NCBI GenBank assembly: GCA_002347485.1
Contig: DDXM01000016.1
Coordinates: 1 to 44,632 of the forward strand
DNA from: Anaerolineaceae bacterium UBA2260
Lineage (GTDB): Bacteria > Chloroflexota > Anaerolineae > Anaerolineales > Anaerolineaceae
Reading direction: 5' to 3'
DNA length: 44,632 bases
In this document: piece by piece, positions 8,194-15,501 of the stretch
Numbering within the stretch: position 1 is the stretch's first letter
How the letters are laid out: each line of letters begins with the position of its first letter
Translations under genes and position numbers: made by a program
The notes under the pieces: generated by a model
Seen by the model: only the letters and a program-made list of their open reading frames with translations
Databases searched by the model: none
Told to the model about the DNA's origin: nothing

Positions 8194-9249
8194 TCAAAGC
8201 ACGATATCCACCCGCGTGCCGCCGCGTTTGTCAATGTGTTGTTCTTCGTAGGGCACCTGGGGTGTGGTCCAGCGGTAGATCCATTTGGCGTGTTCAGCCA
8301 GCAGGTTGATGCACCCATGGCTGCGCGGTCGCCCGAAATCATTATGCCAGTACGCGCCGTGGAAGGCGATCCCTTCCTCCGTGATATAGCAGATCCATGG
8401 CACGCCGGGCAGGTCGTAACTGTAAGCCGACGCCAGCCGGCTGTTGACCATGTGGCGTGACGGGCGTTTGTAATCGGTGCTGAACCTGCCGGTGGGGGTG
8501 AGGTAACCCTTGTAATAGGCGGTTCCGGCTGAGCAGCGCATCATTTGCACCTGCTGGCTGCCCTCATAGGCGATGACGAGTTGGTCATTCAGGCGTACTT
8601 CCAGTCGTTTATCGGCGGGCGGAACCTCCGGCGAAATTGGTGTTACTTCCTCTGGCGGGATCACGCGCAAATGCGCGGCGTTAACGAAGTATTTGTATTG
8701 ATAAAAATCCTCGAGAATTTCGTACCAGGGATTGCCTTCATCATCCTCCACCAGGCCGGTGATCCATTGGGTCGAGGTGTAATAGAGGCGGTATGCCACG
8801 TTTTGCTTTCCCCGCGGATCCCAAACTGCGTCAGTGAAGGGAACGGTTACTTCTGCCAGTACGCCTTTTCTCGGGATGTTGAAAAAGGTCTCGTTCTTGT
8901 CAATCTTCACCGGCTGAACGCTGCCTGAATGGACGTAGCCTTCTTTTTTCAACTGGTACCAGATGCGATTGTGAACCGGTTCGCCGCTGCCTATCTCAAT
9001 GTTGGTGATGGGGAAGACCAGGTCCTTCCATAATGTGCGCACGGGTTTCGCGTCCAGGCTGGGGGCGTCGAACATATCCACCCGGTTGGCGGTGATGCGC
9101 CCGAGACCGAAAGAAATGGTATCCCCCGGCGCGGACCGCGCAAAGGACCCCGGATTGGCTCCGGCAGCGATCAGCGCGAGCAACCCCGCACTGCCGAGCC
9201 TGAGGAACTCGCGCCTGGAAATTCCATTAAGATCGAGCGTATCCGCCAT
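8194..9249 (-). CDS. L,D-transpeptidase (YkuD domain) with Tat signal
   Basis: The enzyme would form 3-3 cross-links in peptidoglycan or attach proteins to it. The N-terminus has a twin-arginine motif (S-R12-R13-E-F-L-R) followed by a hydrophobic stretch, suggesting Tat export. The middle region looks like bacterial SH3 modules. The YkuD catalytic domain is C-terminal, with H297 in FHG and S-H-G-C313; the usual arginine two residues after the cysteine is asparagine here (SHGCIN). The start at 9249 is set by the Tat signal and lies 2 bases after the stop of the preceding L,D-transpeptidase gene, so coupling is likely. Length 351 aa. Confidence 0.9.
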   Translation of the reverse strand: MADTLDLNGISRREFLRLGSAGLLALIAAGANPGSFARSAPGDTISFGLGRITANRVDMFDAPSLDAKPVRTLWKDLVFPITNIEIGSGEPVHNRIWYQLKKEGYVHSGSVQPVKIDKNETFFNIPRKGVLAEVTVPFTDAVWDPRGKQNVAYRLYYTSTQWITGLVEDDEGNPWYEILEDFYQYKYFVNAAHLRVIPPEEVTPISPEVPPADKRLEVRLNDQLVIAYEGSQQVQMMRCSAGTAYYKGYLTPTGRFSTDYKRPSRHMVNSRLASAYSYDLPGVPWICYITEEGIAFHGAYWHNDFGRPRSHGCINLLAEHAKWIYRWTTPQVPYEEQHIDKRGGTRVDIVL

Positions 9250-9251
9250 GG

Positions 9252-10400
9252 CTAATAATGAACGTTGACCAAAGTGCCGACTGAAGCCCAGTAAAAGAGC
9301 CATTCCGCTTCGCTGGTGCGCATGTTGACGCAGCCATGGCTCATGGGGGTGCCGAAATTGTCATGCCAGTAAGTACCGTGGATACCGTAGCCTTCGTAGA
9401 AATACATTGTGTAAGGCACATCAGGCAGGTAATAATCCGCGCCCCGCATGTCTGTATAAACGTATTTTACATATATGTAATACTGACCCGTAACGGTGGG
9501 GTGAAGCCAGGTGCCGGTGGACACAAGAAAAGAATTCACAATTTCATCCCCATCATAGGCGTAGAGCGTTTGCGAGTCGAGGTCGATGTCGATCCAACGG
9601 CCTTCCTCGTCCACATAAGCCGCGGGCGAATCAGGCACCTCGGTTGGAGGGAGCGGGGTATTGGTTGGCAGCGGAGTAAAGGTGCTGGTAGGCGTGGGGG
9701 TGTCGGTAGGCGTGGGAGTTGGCGTGGATGTAGGGGTGGGGGTTAAGGTGGCGGTCGCGGAGGGTGTGAGACTGGGTTTTACCAGCATATCGCCAGGAAT
9801 GGGCGCCGCGGCGCTGCGCGCCAATGCTAGCCAGGCGGGCAACGCCAACCATACCACCAGACCGATCAAACACACAAGCATAATGATCAGCAAAATGTAA
9901 ACCCATTTTCGCGTTGTGCGTTTCTTTTTGGTTGGGGGTTTTCGTGCTGGCTTTTTACCTGCGCGGGTTTTGACCGGCGCAGCAGGGGTTCGCAGCTGGT
10001 CGACCACCTCTATCTCACCAGCGGGTTGTACTGCCGTTTCGGGAGGGGCAGGCAAGGGGGTGGTTGCCCCATGTACCGGGATCGGCTGGGTATCCGCCAC
10101 GGCGGAGGGCTTTGCACGCTGTTCCTCGAGCGGTGTCTGTGCCAATCGCGAGAGCGCCCAGCGCATACCCCTGGCGGCTCTTTCGCTTGTTGGGTTGATC
10201 CTCAATGCGCGTTGCAGGTGGGCGATGCTTTTCGCCGGCTCTGAGACCGCTGCCAATAACAGCCAGGGCTCCTCACGCTCGGGGGCTATTTGCGAAGCGT
10301 TCAGCGCCCACTGCTCGGCTTCAAAGTAATCCTTGCGTTGAAGGGCTGATTGGGCGTTTAGGATCGCCTGTTTAAAGAGGGAGAGGTCTTGTGGGTTCAT
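9252..10400 (-). CDS. Membrane-anchored L,D-transpeptidase with cytoplasmic TPR-like region
   Basis: The order of parts is unusual. An N-terminal TPR-like region (about 1-90) and a charged Lys/Arg-rich stretch precede a single transmembrane segment (about 167-190). A Thr/Pro/Ser linker (about 212-255) follows, then a YkuD domain ending at the C-terminus (382 aa). The catalytic signature is complete: H341 in GIHG and S354-H-G-C357. The enzymatic part thus faces outward while the TPR-like part stays inside. Its ATG overlaps the stop of the upstream amidase gene as ATGA, and the next transpeptidase follows after 2 bases, a tightly coupled envelope operon. Confidence 0.9.
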   Translation of the reverse strand: MNPQDLSLFKQAILNAQSALQRKDYFEAEQWALNASQIAPEREEPWLLLAAVSEPAKSIAHLQRALRINPTSERAARGMRWALSRLAQTPLEEQRAKPSAVADTQPIPVHGATTPLPAPPETAVQPAGEIEVVDQLRTPAAPVKTRAGKKPARKPPTKKKRTTRKWVYILLIIMLVCLIGLVVWLALPAWLALARSAAAPIPGDMLVKPSLTPSATATLTPTPTSTPTPTPTDTPTPTSTFTPLPTNTPLPPTEVPDSPAAYVDEEGRWIDIDLDSQTLYAYDGDEIVNSFLVSTGTWLHPTVTGQYYIYVKYVYTDMRGADYYLPDVPYTMYFYEGYGIHGTYWHDNFGTPMSHGCVNMRTSEAEWLFYWASVGTLVNVHY

Positions 10401-11245
10401 GGCAAGGGAGTGGGCAAGGTCACATTTTCATTACGGATGTAGCAGATTAACCCATTGACGATTCCCTGGGCGATCAAGTCGGGATTTTCTGTCAGGATCT
10501 GCCTATCGAGGTTGAGAAAACCGGTTTCAATGATGGCTGCGGTTGTTTCGGTGTGGATCTCGTCGAAAGCGTGGTAACTGGTCATATCCGGAGTGGTTGA
10601 ATTAGGCCGGTACTTGAGACCGGTGATCGCTTGGTAGCGGTCAGCCATACACACGACCAGGCGGTTGGCTTTTTCCGGGTAGAAGCTGTGAATCGCGGCG
10701 GAGACTTTGAAGCCTGTTGCTTCGTTGCTGATGTATTCGCAAGTATCCGCGTGGATGGAAATGAGGACCATTGCCTTGTATTGCGACAATCGCTCGTCAA
10801 ATTCTGACAGGAGATCGACCGCATAGCCTTCGGCGATCAATTTTTGCTGCACAAGCGTAGCGATCTGAAGGTTTACCTGTTCCTCTGTCAATCCGTCATC
10901 GCACACGGCGCCCGAATCATTTTGCCAGTGACCAGCTACAATGCCTATACGGGCGGTTTCAGGGGTACTGTTATTGACAAGCAGAGGGGCAACCGTGGTA
11001 GGGTTTGCCTGCCAGGCCTGGAAGATGCGCTCGAGGGTTTCGCCGGAAAACAGGTTGTTGGGCGTGAAGAGTGTGAAAAGCGAGGCGATTAGGAAAGCCA
11101 CGATGAACACCGATTGCAGCCCGGCGAAAACGCTGAAACGCGGTTGTCCGGATCCAGGGTTAGTTTCCTCCAGGATGGTTTCATCCGCGCCTTGTCCCGC
11201 GGGTTCACTGTGTTCTTCAAGCGAAAGGAAATCGTCATTATTCAT
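10397..11245 (-). CDS. N-acetylmuramoyl-L-alanine amidase (Amidase_3), membrane anchored
   Basis: The enzyme would cut the bond between N-acetylmuramic acid and L-alanine in peptidoglycan. A transmembrane segment (about 41-61) anchors an outer amidase domain. Zinc ligands typical of Amidase_3 can be placed at H106 (AGH), E121 or E122 (GLTEE) and H165 (SIHAD), with catalytic E240 in ETGF. An in-frame TTG at 11254 is possible, but the ATG at 11245 is chosen because the -10 box at 11267 would leave almost no leader for the TTG. It is the first gene of an operon with two L,D-transpeptidases. Confidence 0.88.
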   Translation of the reverse strand: MNNDDFLSLEEHSEPAGQGADETILEETNPGSGQPRFSVFAGLQSVFIVAFLIASLFTLFTPNNLFSGETLERIFQAWQANPTTVAPLLVNNSTPETARIGIVAGHWQNDSGAVCDDGLTEEQVNLQIATLVQQKLIAEGYAVDLLSEFDERLSQYKAMVLISIHADTCEYISNEATGFKVSAAIHSFYPEKANRLVVCMADRYQAITGLKYRPNSTTPDMTSYHAFDEIHTETTAAIIETGFLNLDRQILTENPDLIAQGIVNGLICYIRNENVTLPTPLP

Positions 11246-11266
11246 TCTGGTCAACTCACTTTAGGA

Positions 11267-11272
11267 ATTATA
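11267..11272 (-). promoter_or_regulatory. -10 box of the amidase / L,D-transpeptidase operon
   Basis: A perfect TATAAT on the minus strand lies 21 bases upstream of the amidase ATG. No good -35 is visible at 17 bases (TCGAAT), so other contacts or an activator may be needed. Confidence 0.55.
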
Positions 11273-11315
11273 GCAAGGTTTGTGCCATAATTCGAAATAC
11301 CAGTGGGAATGTTAC

Positions 11316-11344
11316 TTGACTTTGGTCAATGTGCAATGTATAAA
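11316..11344 (+). promoter_or_regulatory. Strong sigma-70-like promoter for the flavin reductase / AMMECR1 pair
   Basis: TTGACT (11316-11321), a 17-base spacer and TATAAA (11339-11344) are followed by a start codon at 11373, giving a leader of about 20 bases. It is divergent from the amidase operon promoter. Confidence 0.85.
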
Positions 11345-11372
11345 CGCACTATAGATGAATTGTGAGGAGAAT

Positions 11373-11855
11373 ATGGAGCTTGAAGAGATTGACCTTAAAG
11401 GTTTCATGCGGCGATGGGTGAGCGGGGTGGCGATCCTTACCAGCGGCTCGCGCGATGTACGGCACGGCATGACGGTGAACTCGCTTTCATCGATCTCCGT
11501 ACTCCCACCGCTCGTCATGGTTTCCTTGAATAATTCCACACGCTCAAAACACCTGGTGGATGCCAGCGGGTACTTTGCCATCAATCTGCTTTCCGAGGGG
11601 CAACAGGAACTTTCGGATCGTTTTGCCGGGCGCGCGGGTGAATCCGAAGATCGTTTTCATGGTTTGGAAGTGTTTTTTGGCGCGTATGAGATCCCCTTGC
11701 TCGCCGCGGCAGCAGCCTGGCTTGAGTGTAAAGTAGTGCACACCTACGCCATGCCGGAAACCACGCTGTATGTTGGGGAAGTGCTCAGCGCGACGAAGGT
11801 GGAGAACCAGCCACCCCTGGTCTACTTCAACAGGGGCTATCATAGGATCGGGTAA
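11373..11855 (+). CDS. Flavin reductase-like, FMN-binding split-barrel protein
   Basis: The protein (160 aa) matches the flavin reductase-like domain of the DIM6/NTAB group: 'FMRRWVSGVAILTS', 'HGMTVNSLSSISVLPPLVMVSLN', 'FAINLLSEGQ' and 'LVYFNRGYHRIG'. Members bind FMN and reduce it with NAD(P)H for partner monooxygenases, or act as flavoproteins of unknown substrate. The ATG at 11373 is preferred to the ATG at 11355 because GAGGAG precedes it by 3 bases and the upstream one has no ribosome site. The AMMECR1 gene starts 1 base after its stop. Confidence 0.9.
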   Translation: MELEEIDLKGFMRRWVSGVAILTSGSRDVRHGMTVNSLSSISVLPPLVMVSLNNSTRSKHLVDASGYFAINLLSEGQQELSDRFAGRAGESEDRFHGLEVFFGAYEIPLLAAAAAWLECKVVHTYAMPETTLYVGEVLSATKVENQPPLVYFNRGYHRIG

Positions 11856-11856
11856 T

Positions 11857-12426
11857 ATGAATACACCCCTAACCGAAAGCGAGAAGAAATACCTGCTTTC
11901 TCTGGCACGGGAGACGATCGAGAAGGCCTTGCACAATTTGCCTGAACCTGAGATCGCGCTCGAGACGCTCACCCCGAATCTGAGGGAATTTGGCGCGTCC
12001 TTCGTGACACTGACCCGGGGAGGGAACCTGCGCGGTTGCATTGGCAGTCTGGAGGCGCACCAGAGCCTGGCGCTGGACGTGCGCGAGCACGCGTATCAGG
12101 CGGCTTTCGAGGATTACCGTTTTCACCCGTTATCGGAAGAAGAGTTCCCCGATGTCTGCATTGAGATTTCGCGGCTCACGACGCCTCTCGCCCTGGAATA
12201 CGAAAATCCGGCGGACCTGCCAAACCTGTTGAAGCCTGGCGTGGATGGGGTAATATTGCAGGATGGCTTCCGGCGCGCGACATTCTTACCGCAGGTGTGG
12301 GAGCAGCTCCCGCGGGTGGAGGAATTTCTTGCTCACTTGTGCGCGAAGATGGGCGCGCCAGCCGATCTATGGCGTAAGAAAAAATTAGGGGTCAGTATCT
12401 ACCACGTGGAGGAGTTCCACGAATAA
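11857..12426 (+). CDS. AMMECR1 domain protein
   Basis: A 189-residue AMMECR1 protein with the family hallmark LRGCIG (58-63) and the downstream 'AFEDYRFHPLSEEEFPDVCIEIS' segment. In bacteria and archaea this family is often grouped with Memo and a radical SAM protein (the AmmeMemoRadiSam set). Neither partner is present in this window; instead it is fused into a two-gene unit with a flavin-reductase-like gene, only one base apart. The biochemical role of the family is not established. The ATG at 11857 is set by the conserved N-terminus; an upstream frame extension runs through the previous gene. Confidence 0.9.
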   Translation: MNTPLTESEKKYLLSLARETIEKALHNLPEPEIALETLTPNLREFGASFVTLTRGGNLRGCIGSLEAHQSLALDVREHAYQAAFEDYRFHPLSEEEFPDVCIEISRLTTPLALEYENPADLPNLLKPGVDGVILQDGFRRATFLPQVWEQLPRVEEFLAHLCAKMGAPADLWRKKKLGVSIYHVEEFHE

Positions 12427-12447
12427 CGTCCACGATTATCGAATCGT

Positions 12448-12714
12448 TTAGAAGTGATGTGCCTCGGCTACATTGAGCACGAAAATTTTGCAGCGTTTTT
12501 GCGCCTCATCGGTTACAGGGGGGTAGCAGCCGCGGATTACGTTCAAGGCTTCGGGGAGTTTCTCATCTTCAAAGGCGCATAGCAGCGTGCTAAGACCGCG
12601 TCGCAGAAATCCACCCGTTGAGGCGATCGTGGTCACCCTGAAATCATTGTGGGTGAGCGCGCGGATAACCTGTTCAGAATCCTCGTCGTTCACGATGGCG
12701 ATGATCATTTTCAT
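12448..12714 (-). CDS. Short DarA/PstA-type c-di-AMP receptor-like protein, 88 aa
   Basis: This is a PII-like cyclic-di-AMP receptor (DUF970). The N-terminus 'MKMIIAIVNDEDSEQVIRAL' and the block N-D-F-R26-V-T28-T-I-A-S-T-G-G-F-L37 match the nucleotide-binding region of S. aureus PstA/DarA. It is about 20 residues shorter than the family norm, and the conserved GGATVF strand before the C-terminus is replaced by CKIFVL. It begins 2 bases after the stop of a second DarA-like gene, with GAGGAG 8 bases upstream inside that gene. The two are almost certainly made together and might form mixed trimers. Confidence 0.87.
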   Translation of the reverse strand: MKMIIAIVNDEDSEQVIRALTHNDFRVTTIASTGGFLRRGLSTLLCAFEDEKLPEALNVIRGCYPPVTDEAQKRCKIFVLNVAEAHHF

Positions 12715-12716
12715 GG

Positions 12717-13064
12717 CTACAACTCCTCGTAATGATCGACTTCGAGTGCGAATACCGTTGCCCCACCCACTGTCACCGGTGTCGGCGCAGGCATGGGCAG
12801 GGGGGCGCTTTCCAGAGGGACAGCGATATATTCGATGCGTTGGCGGCAATTCTCCTTCAACGCGGCAAGGATTTCCTGCTGGCGTTCTTCAGGAATCCCG
12901 ATCAGTAAGGTGGCATTGCGGCGGCCAAGGAAAGCCCCTGTACTCGGCAGGCGGGTGATCGAAATATTCTTTTCGTGCAGGATGCTATCCACGATATCCG
13001 CATCCTGGGCCTGGACGACAGCCATCAGTAGCGTGTCGCAAATTTCATTGGGTCGATTGGTCAT
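12717..13064 (-). CDS. Second DarA/PstA-type protein, 115 aa
   Basis: A second DUF970 PII-like protein, of normal length, with the C-terminal signature 'VTVGGATVFALEVDHYEEL'. In the ligand-binding block it reads K-N-I-S-I-T-R-L-P-S-T-G-A-F-L, so the position of the conserved arginine is a serine and the GGFL is GAFL. The start is decided by the ribosome site: AGGAGG directly abuts an ATG at 13073 (zero spacing) but lies 9 bases before the in-frame ATG at 13064, which is chosen. The pair of genes follows a large glycosidase-like gene by about 20 bases. Confidence 0.88.
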   Translation of the reverse strand: MTNRPNEICDTLLMAVVQAQDADIVDSILHEKNISITRLPSTGAFLGRRNATLLIGIPEERQQEILAALKENCRQRIEYIAVPLESAPLPMPAPTPVTVGGATVFALEVDHYEEL

Positions 13065-13082
13065 TTTTGGCATCCTCCTTTC

Positions 13083-15413
13083 CTAATCCAGTAAGACACG
13101 GTTAGGTCCTGCGCGATTCAAGTAGATGACCTCACCGGTTTGAGTGTGAATTTCCGCGAGGAAAGGTTTCAATCTCAATTCAATTCTATTATATTGTACC
13201 GTAACTGCATTCCGTTTTTGCTTAATAAAATGGGAGAGGATCACTTCATGGTCAGTGAGTCTGACCACGCCGCGCAGCTTGAGGAACAAGCGGGCAGGCA
13301 CCAGGTCCTCCAGGTTGAATACAGCTGCTTTGCTGTATAGACCGGGGTGGCTCAAAGTTCGTGTAAAGCGCGTTATGAAGTGGTGATGAAAAACCTGGTC
13401 CGCCAGGTAGATCTTATCGTAGCGTAAAAGTCCCTCAACGATCATCCCGGCAAGATAGAATGGAACGGGCAGCGCTGTTTCACCGGAGTGGGAAGGAAGG
13501 AGGGAGAGCCCCTCACTGCCAAAGAAGTCCCGCACATGTAAATGGCGCAGCATCTGGTCAGCCTGGCTGGAGGAAAGCACACCAGCGTAGAGGGTCAATA
13601 ACTGCGTTAAATCCACTTCCTCGGTGTCGGGCAATCCGACCTCGATGGATAAACCGTTGGAAAGATCCCTAATCTCGAGGGATTCAAGGAAATCACACAC
13701 TTGCTCTGAAACAAACAGCCTGGTGTTGCCGAACTCAATCAAATCAGATGATGTAATATGTAAAGCGGTGGTTTTCTCACCGAGGCGGGTGTTCAGTGTG
13801 CAGGAGAAACCTGGTTTTATACGCTCTTCACCTGTAATGCGGAGGTAAACCCTGTTGTTTGCATGAAACTTACGCCTGGGATTGTACAGGCCGTTGTGTT
13901 TGTAAACATGGATGGGCTTTCCCGCCGCAGGGTAATCGGGCGATTGCTCAAGGTTGTGGAAGAGACCGGTATGATCATCCCGGATTGAAAGCAACTGCGA
14001 TGTCAGTCGCGCTTTTGTGTTTTCCAGCCAGGCAATCTCTTCTGTTTTTCCTAACCAGCGCGATACCTGGATCAGGTCCGTGAGCTCGCGGATGAGCAAC
14101 GAAGTGACCAGCAGGTTATTATCAATCCCCAGTTTCATCCAGATGTTTGATGCACTGATCTCGGCGTCTTCCCCTGATAATTGCAATCCCAGTTGAATGG
14201 GGTGGGCGAGACCCGATACACGCAGGCTGCCATCAGGCTCATCCGTGATCCATAACTTTACCGAGGTGAGCAGGTCAGGGTAGATCTCCTCCAGCCAGGG
14301 AAGGTCGTTAAGATAGGTGTGAAGGTCCGCTACCAGTTGCGCGGCGAGGGGCAGGGCAGTGTGACCGGTTAGCGCGCCATTCAACCCCACGCGGTGATCC
14401 ATACCGCCTTGGGTCGGTCGACGGGTGAGCATGTTCATGATGAATCCACGCACCAATGCGGGGCGATCTGGCAAAAGTGTTTGCGCCATCTGCCAGATCT
14501 GGGGGAAGGTTTGACCGCTCCACTCTGGGTTGATCTCGAGCAGGGCTTTTCGCGGGTAGAAACCGGTATCAGGACCACGCGCGTTGACGAATGTCGGAAA
14601 TTTGAAATTCCCCGTGGGGGGCATCAGAAGCTGGTTCGCGCGAACGCGCGATAATTCAAGCGCTTCACCAAGAATTGGGTGCGCGACAGAAATCTGCGCC
14701 TGATCCAGTTTGTCCGCCATTTCAACGCGCAACTTTTCGATCTCCATTGACCTGGATGAATATTGGCGCGCCAGTTGAAAGGAGGTGTCTGAGGTGGAAA
14801 GCGAAGCCAATACCCACAGGCTGCGTTTGCTGGCAGCGGGCAGCAACAAGAACCTGGTCGAAAGACCAGGGATGGTGGATCTTGAGGGACTGGTATCACC
14901 AGAAAGATAGAATACCGGGAAAAGATCAGCGCACTCCCCCTGTAGCACGGTTGACAAGCCGTATTGCGAATGTTTCATCGGAGAGCCGCCGCTCAAGGGT
15001 GAAAGTTCGACCAACCAGTCTACCTGGAGGGATTTTGTTTTCTCACTGCGATTCGTGCAGGTGATCTCACCCATGATCAATTGCGACGCTGGAACCCAAA
15101 ACTCGTAAAGAACTTCGATATCACGAAAGGGTGAGAAGGAAATAGAAAGGTAATTTGTGGAATGGAACTGAACCAGCGGTTGGGTATGGAATTGCGCCGG
15201 ATCCTGGACGGTTTGATCTTCGCAAGTGAAGGAAGGAAACACCTGCATGTGACTGGCGCGCAAGCCGTAGGTGGTGATTACTGACAACGCGGATGGCTGG
15301 CTTTGCGTGGTACTGACCAGCCAACAATGATCATTCACTCCATCCGGAAGGCTGGATCGGGCATCCGAACAAAGGAGCCGATCGAACCACGGAAGATTGG
15401 TTACATGTGCCAT
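13083..15413 (-). CDS. Large hypothetical protein, six-hairpin glycosidase-like
   Basis: A 776-residue soluble protein without signal peptide. The N-terminal 230 residues look like a beta-sandwich. The central part (about 240-540) has the rhythm of an (alpha/alpha)6 toroid as in GH63/GH15-type glycosidases ('MDHRVGLNGALTGHTALPLAAQLVADLHTYLNDLPWLEEIYPDLLTSVKLW'). A beta-rich domain follows. I cannot assign catalytic acids or a substrate, so the glycosidase link is a fold-level guess. There is no Shine-Dalgarno, and a good promoter puts the expected transcript start at or next to the ATG, so the mRNA may be leaderless. The DarA-like pair lies directly downstream. Confidence 0.7.
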   Translation of the reverse strand: MAHVTNLPWFDRLLCSDARSSLPDGVNDHCWLVSTTQSQPSALSVITTYGLRASHMQVFPSFTCEDQTVQDPAQFHTQPLVQFHSTNYLSISFSPFRDIEVLYEFWVPASQLIMGEITCTNRSEKTKSLQVDWLVELSPLSGGSPMKHSQYGLSTVLQGECADLFPVFYLSGDTSPSRSTIPGLSTRFLLLPAASKRSLWVLASLSTSDTSFQLARQYSSRSMEIEKLRVEMADKLDQAQISVAHPILGEALELSRVRANQLLMPPTGNFKFPTFVNARGPDTGFYPRKALLEINPEWSGQTFPQIWQMAQTLLPDRPALVRGFIMNMLTRRPTQGGMDHRVGLNGALTGHTALPLAAQLVADLHTYLNDLPWLEEIYPDLLTSVKLWITDEPDGSLRVSGLAHPIQLGLQLSGEDAEISASNIWMKLGIDNNLLVTSLLIRELTDLIQVSRWLGKTEEIAWLENTKARLTSQLLSIRDDHTGLFHNLEQSPDYPAAGKPIHVYKHNGLYNPRRKFHANNRVYLRITGEERIKPGFSCTLNTRLGEKTTALHITSSDLIEFGNTRLFVSEQVCDFLESLEIRDLSNGLSIEVGLPDTEEVDLTQLLTLYAGVLSSSQADQMLRHLHVRDFFGSEGLSLLPSHSGETALPVPFYLAGMIVEGLLRYDKIYLADQVFHHHFITRFTRTLSHPGLYSKAAVFNLEDLVPARLFLKLRGVVRLTDHEVILSHFIKQKRNAVTVQYNRIELRLKPFLAEIHTQTGEVIYLNRAGPNRVLLD

Positions 15414-15419
15414 ACTGAC

Positions 15420-15448
15420 ATTGTAAAAGCATAGTTTGCCGGGGTCAA
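15420..15448 (-). promoter_or_regulatory. Promoter of the glycosidase-like gene (possibly leaderless)
   Basis: On the minus strand TTGACC (15443-15448), a 17-base spacer and TACAAT (15420-15425) are present. Only 6 bases separate the -10 from the ATG at 15413, which would place transcription start on the start codon itself. Confidence 0.7.
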
Positions 15449-15465
15449 TTGATTTATGCTAGAAT
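15436..15465 (+). promoter_or_regulatory. Promoter of the class A PBP gene
   Basis: TTGCCG (15436-15441), an 18-base spacer and TAGAAT (15460-15465) with an extended -10 TG at 15457-15458. It overlaps the divergent promoter of the minus-strand gene, so the two may exclude each other. Confidence 0.6.
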
Positions 15466-15501
15466 CTACCCGGACACATATTAAACTGGTAAGATGAATT
15501 T

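Noticed and set aside
9630..9906. Plus-strand and other-frame reading frames over the Thr/Pro linker region
   Set aside because: They are low-complexity shadows (Val/Gly repeats) of the L,D-transpeptidase linker, without ribosome sites.
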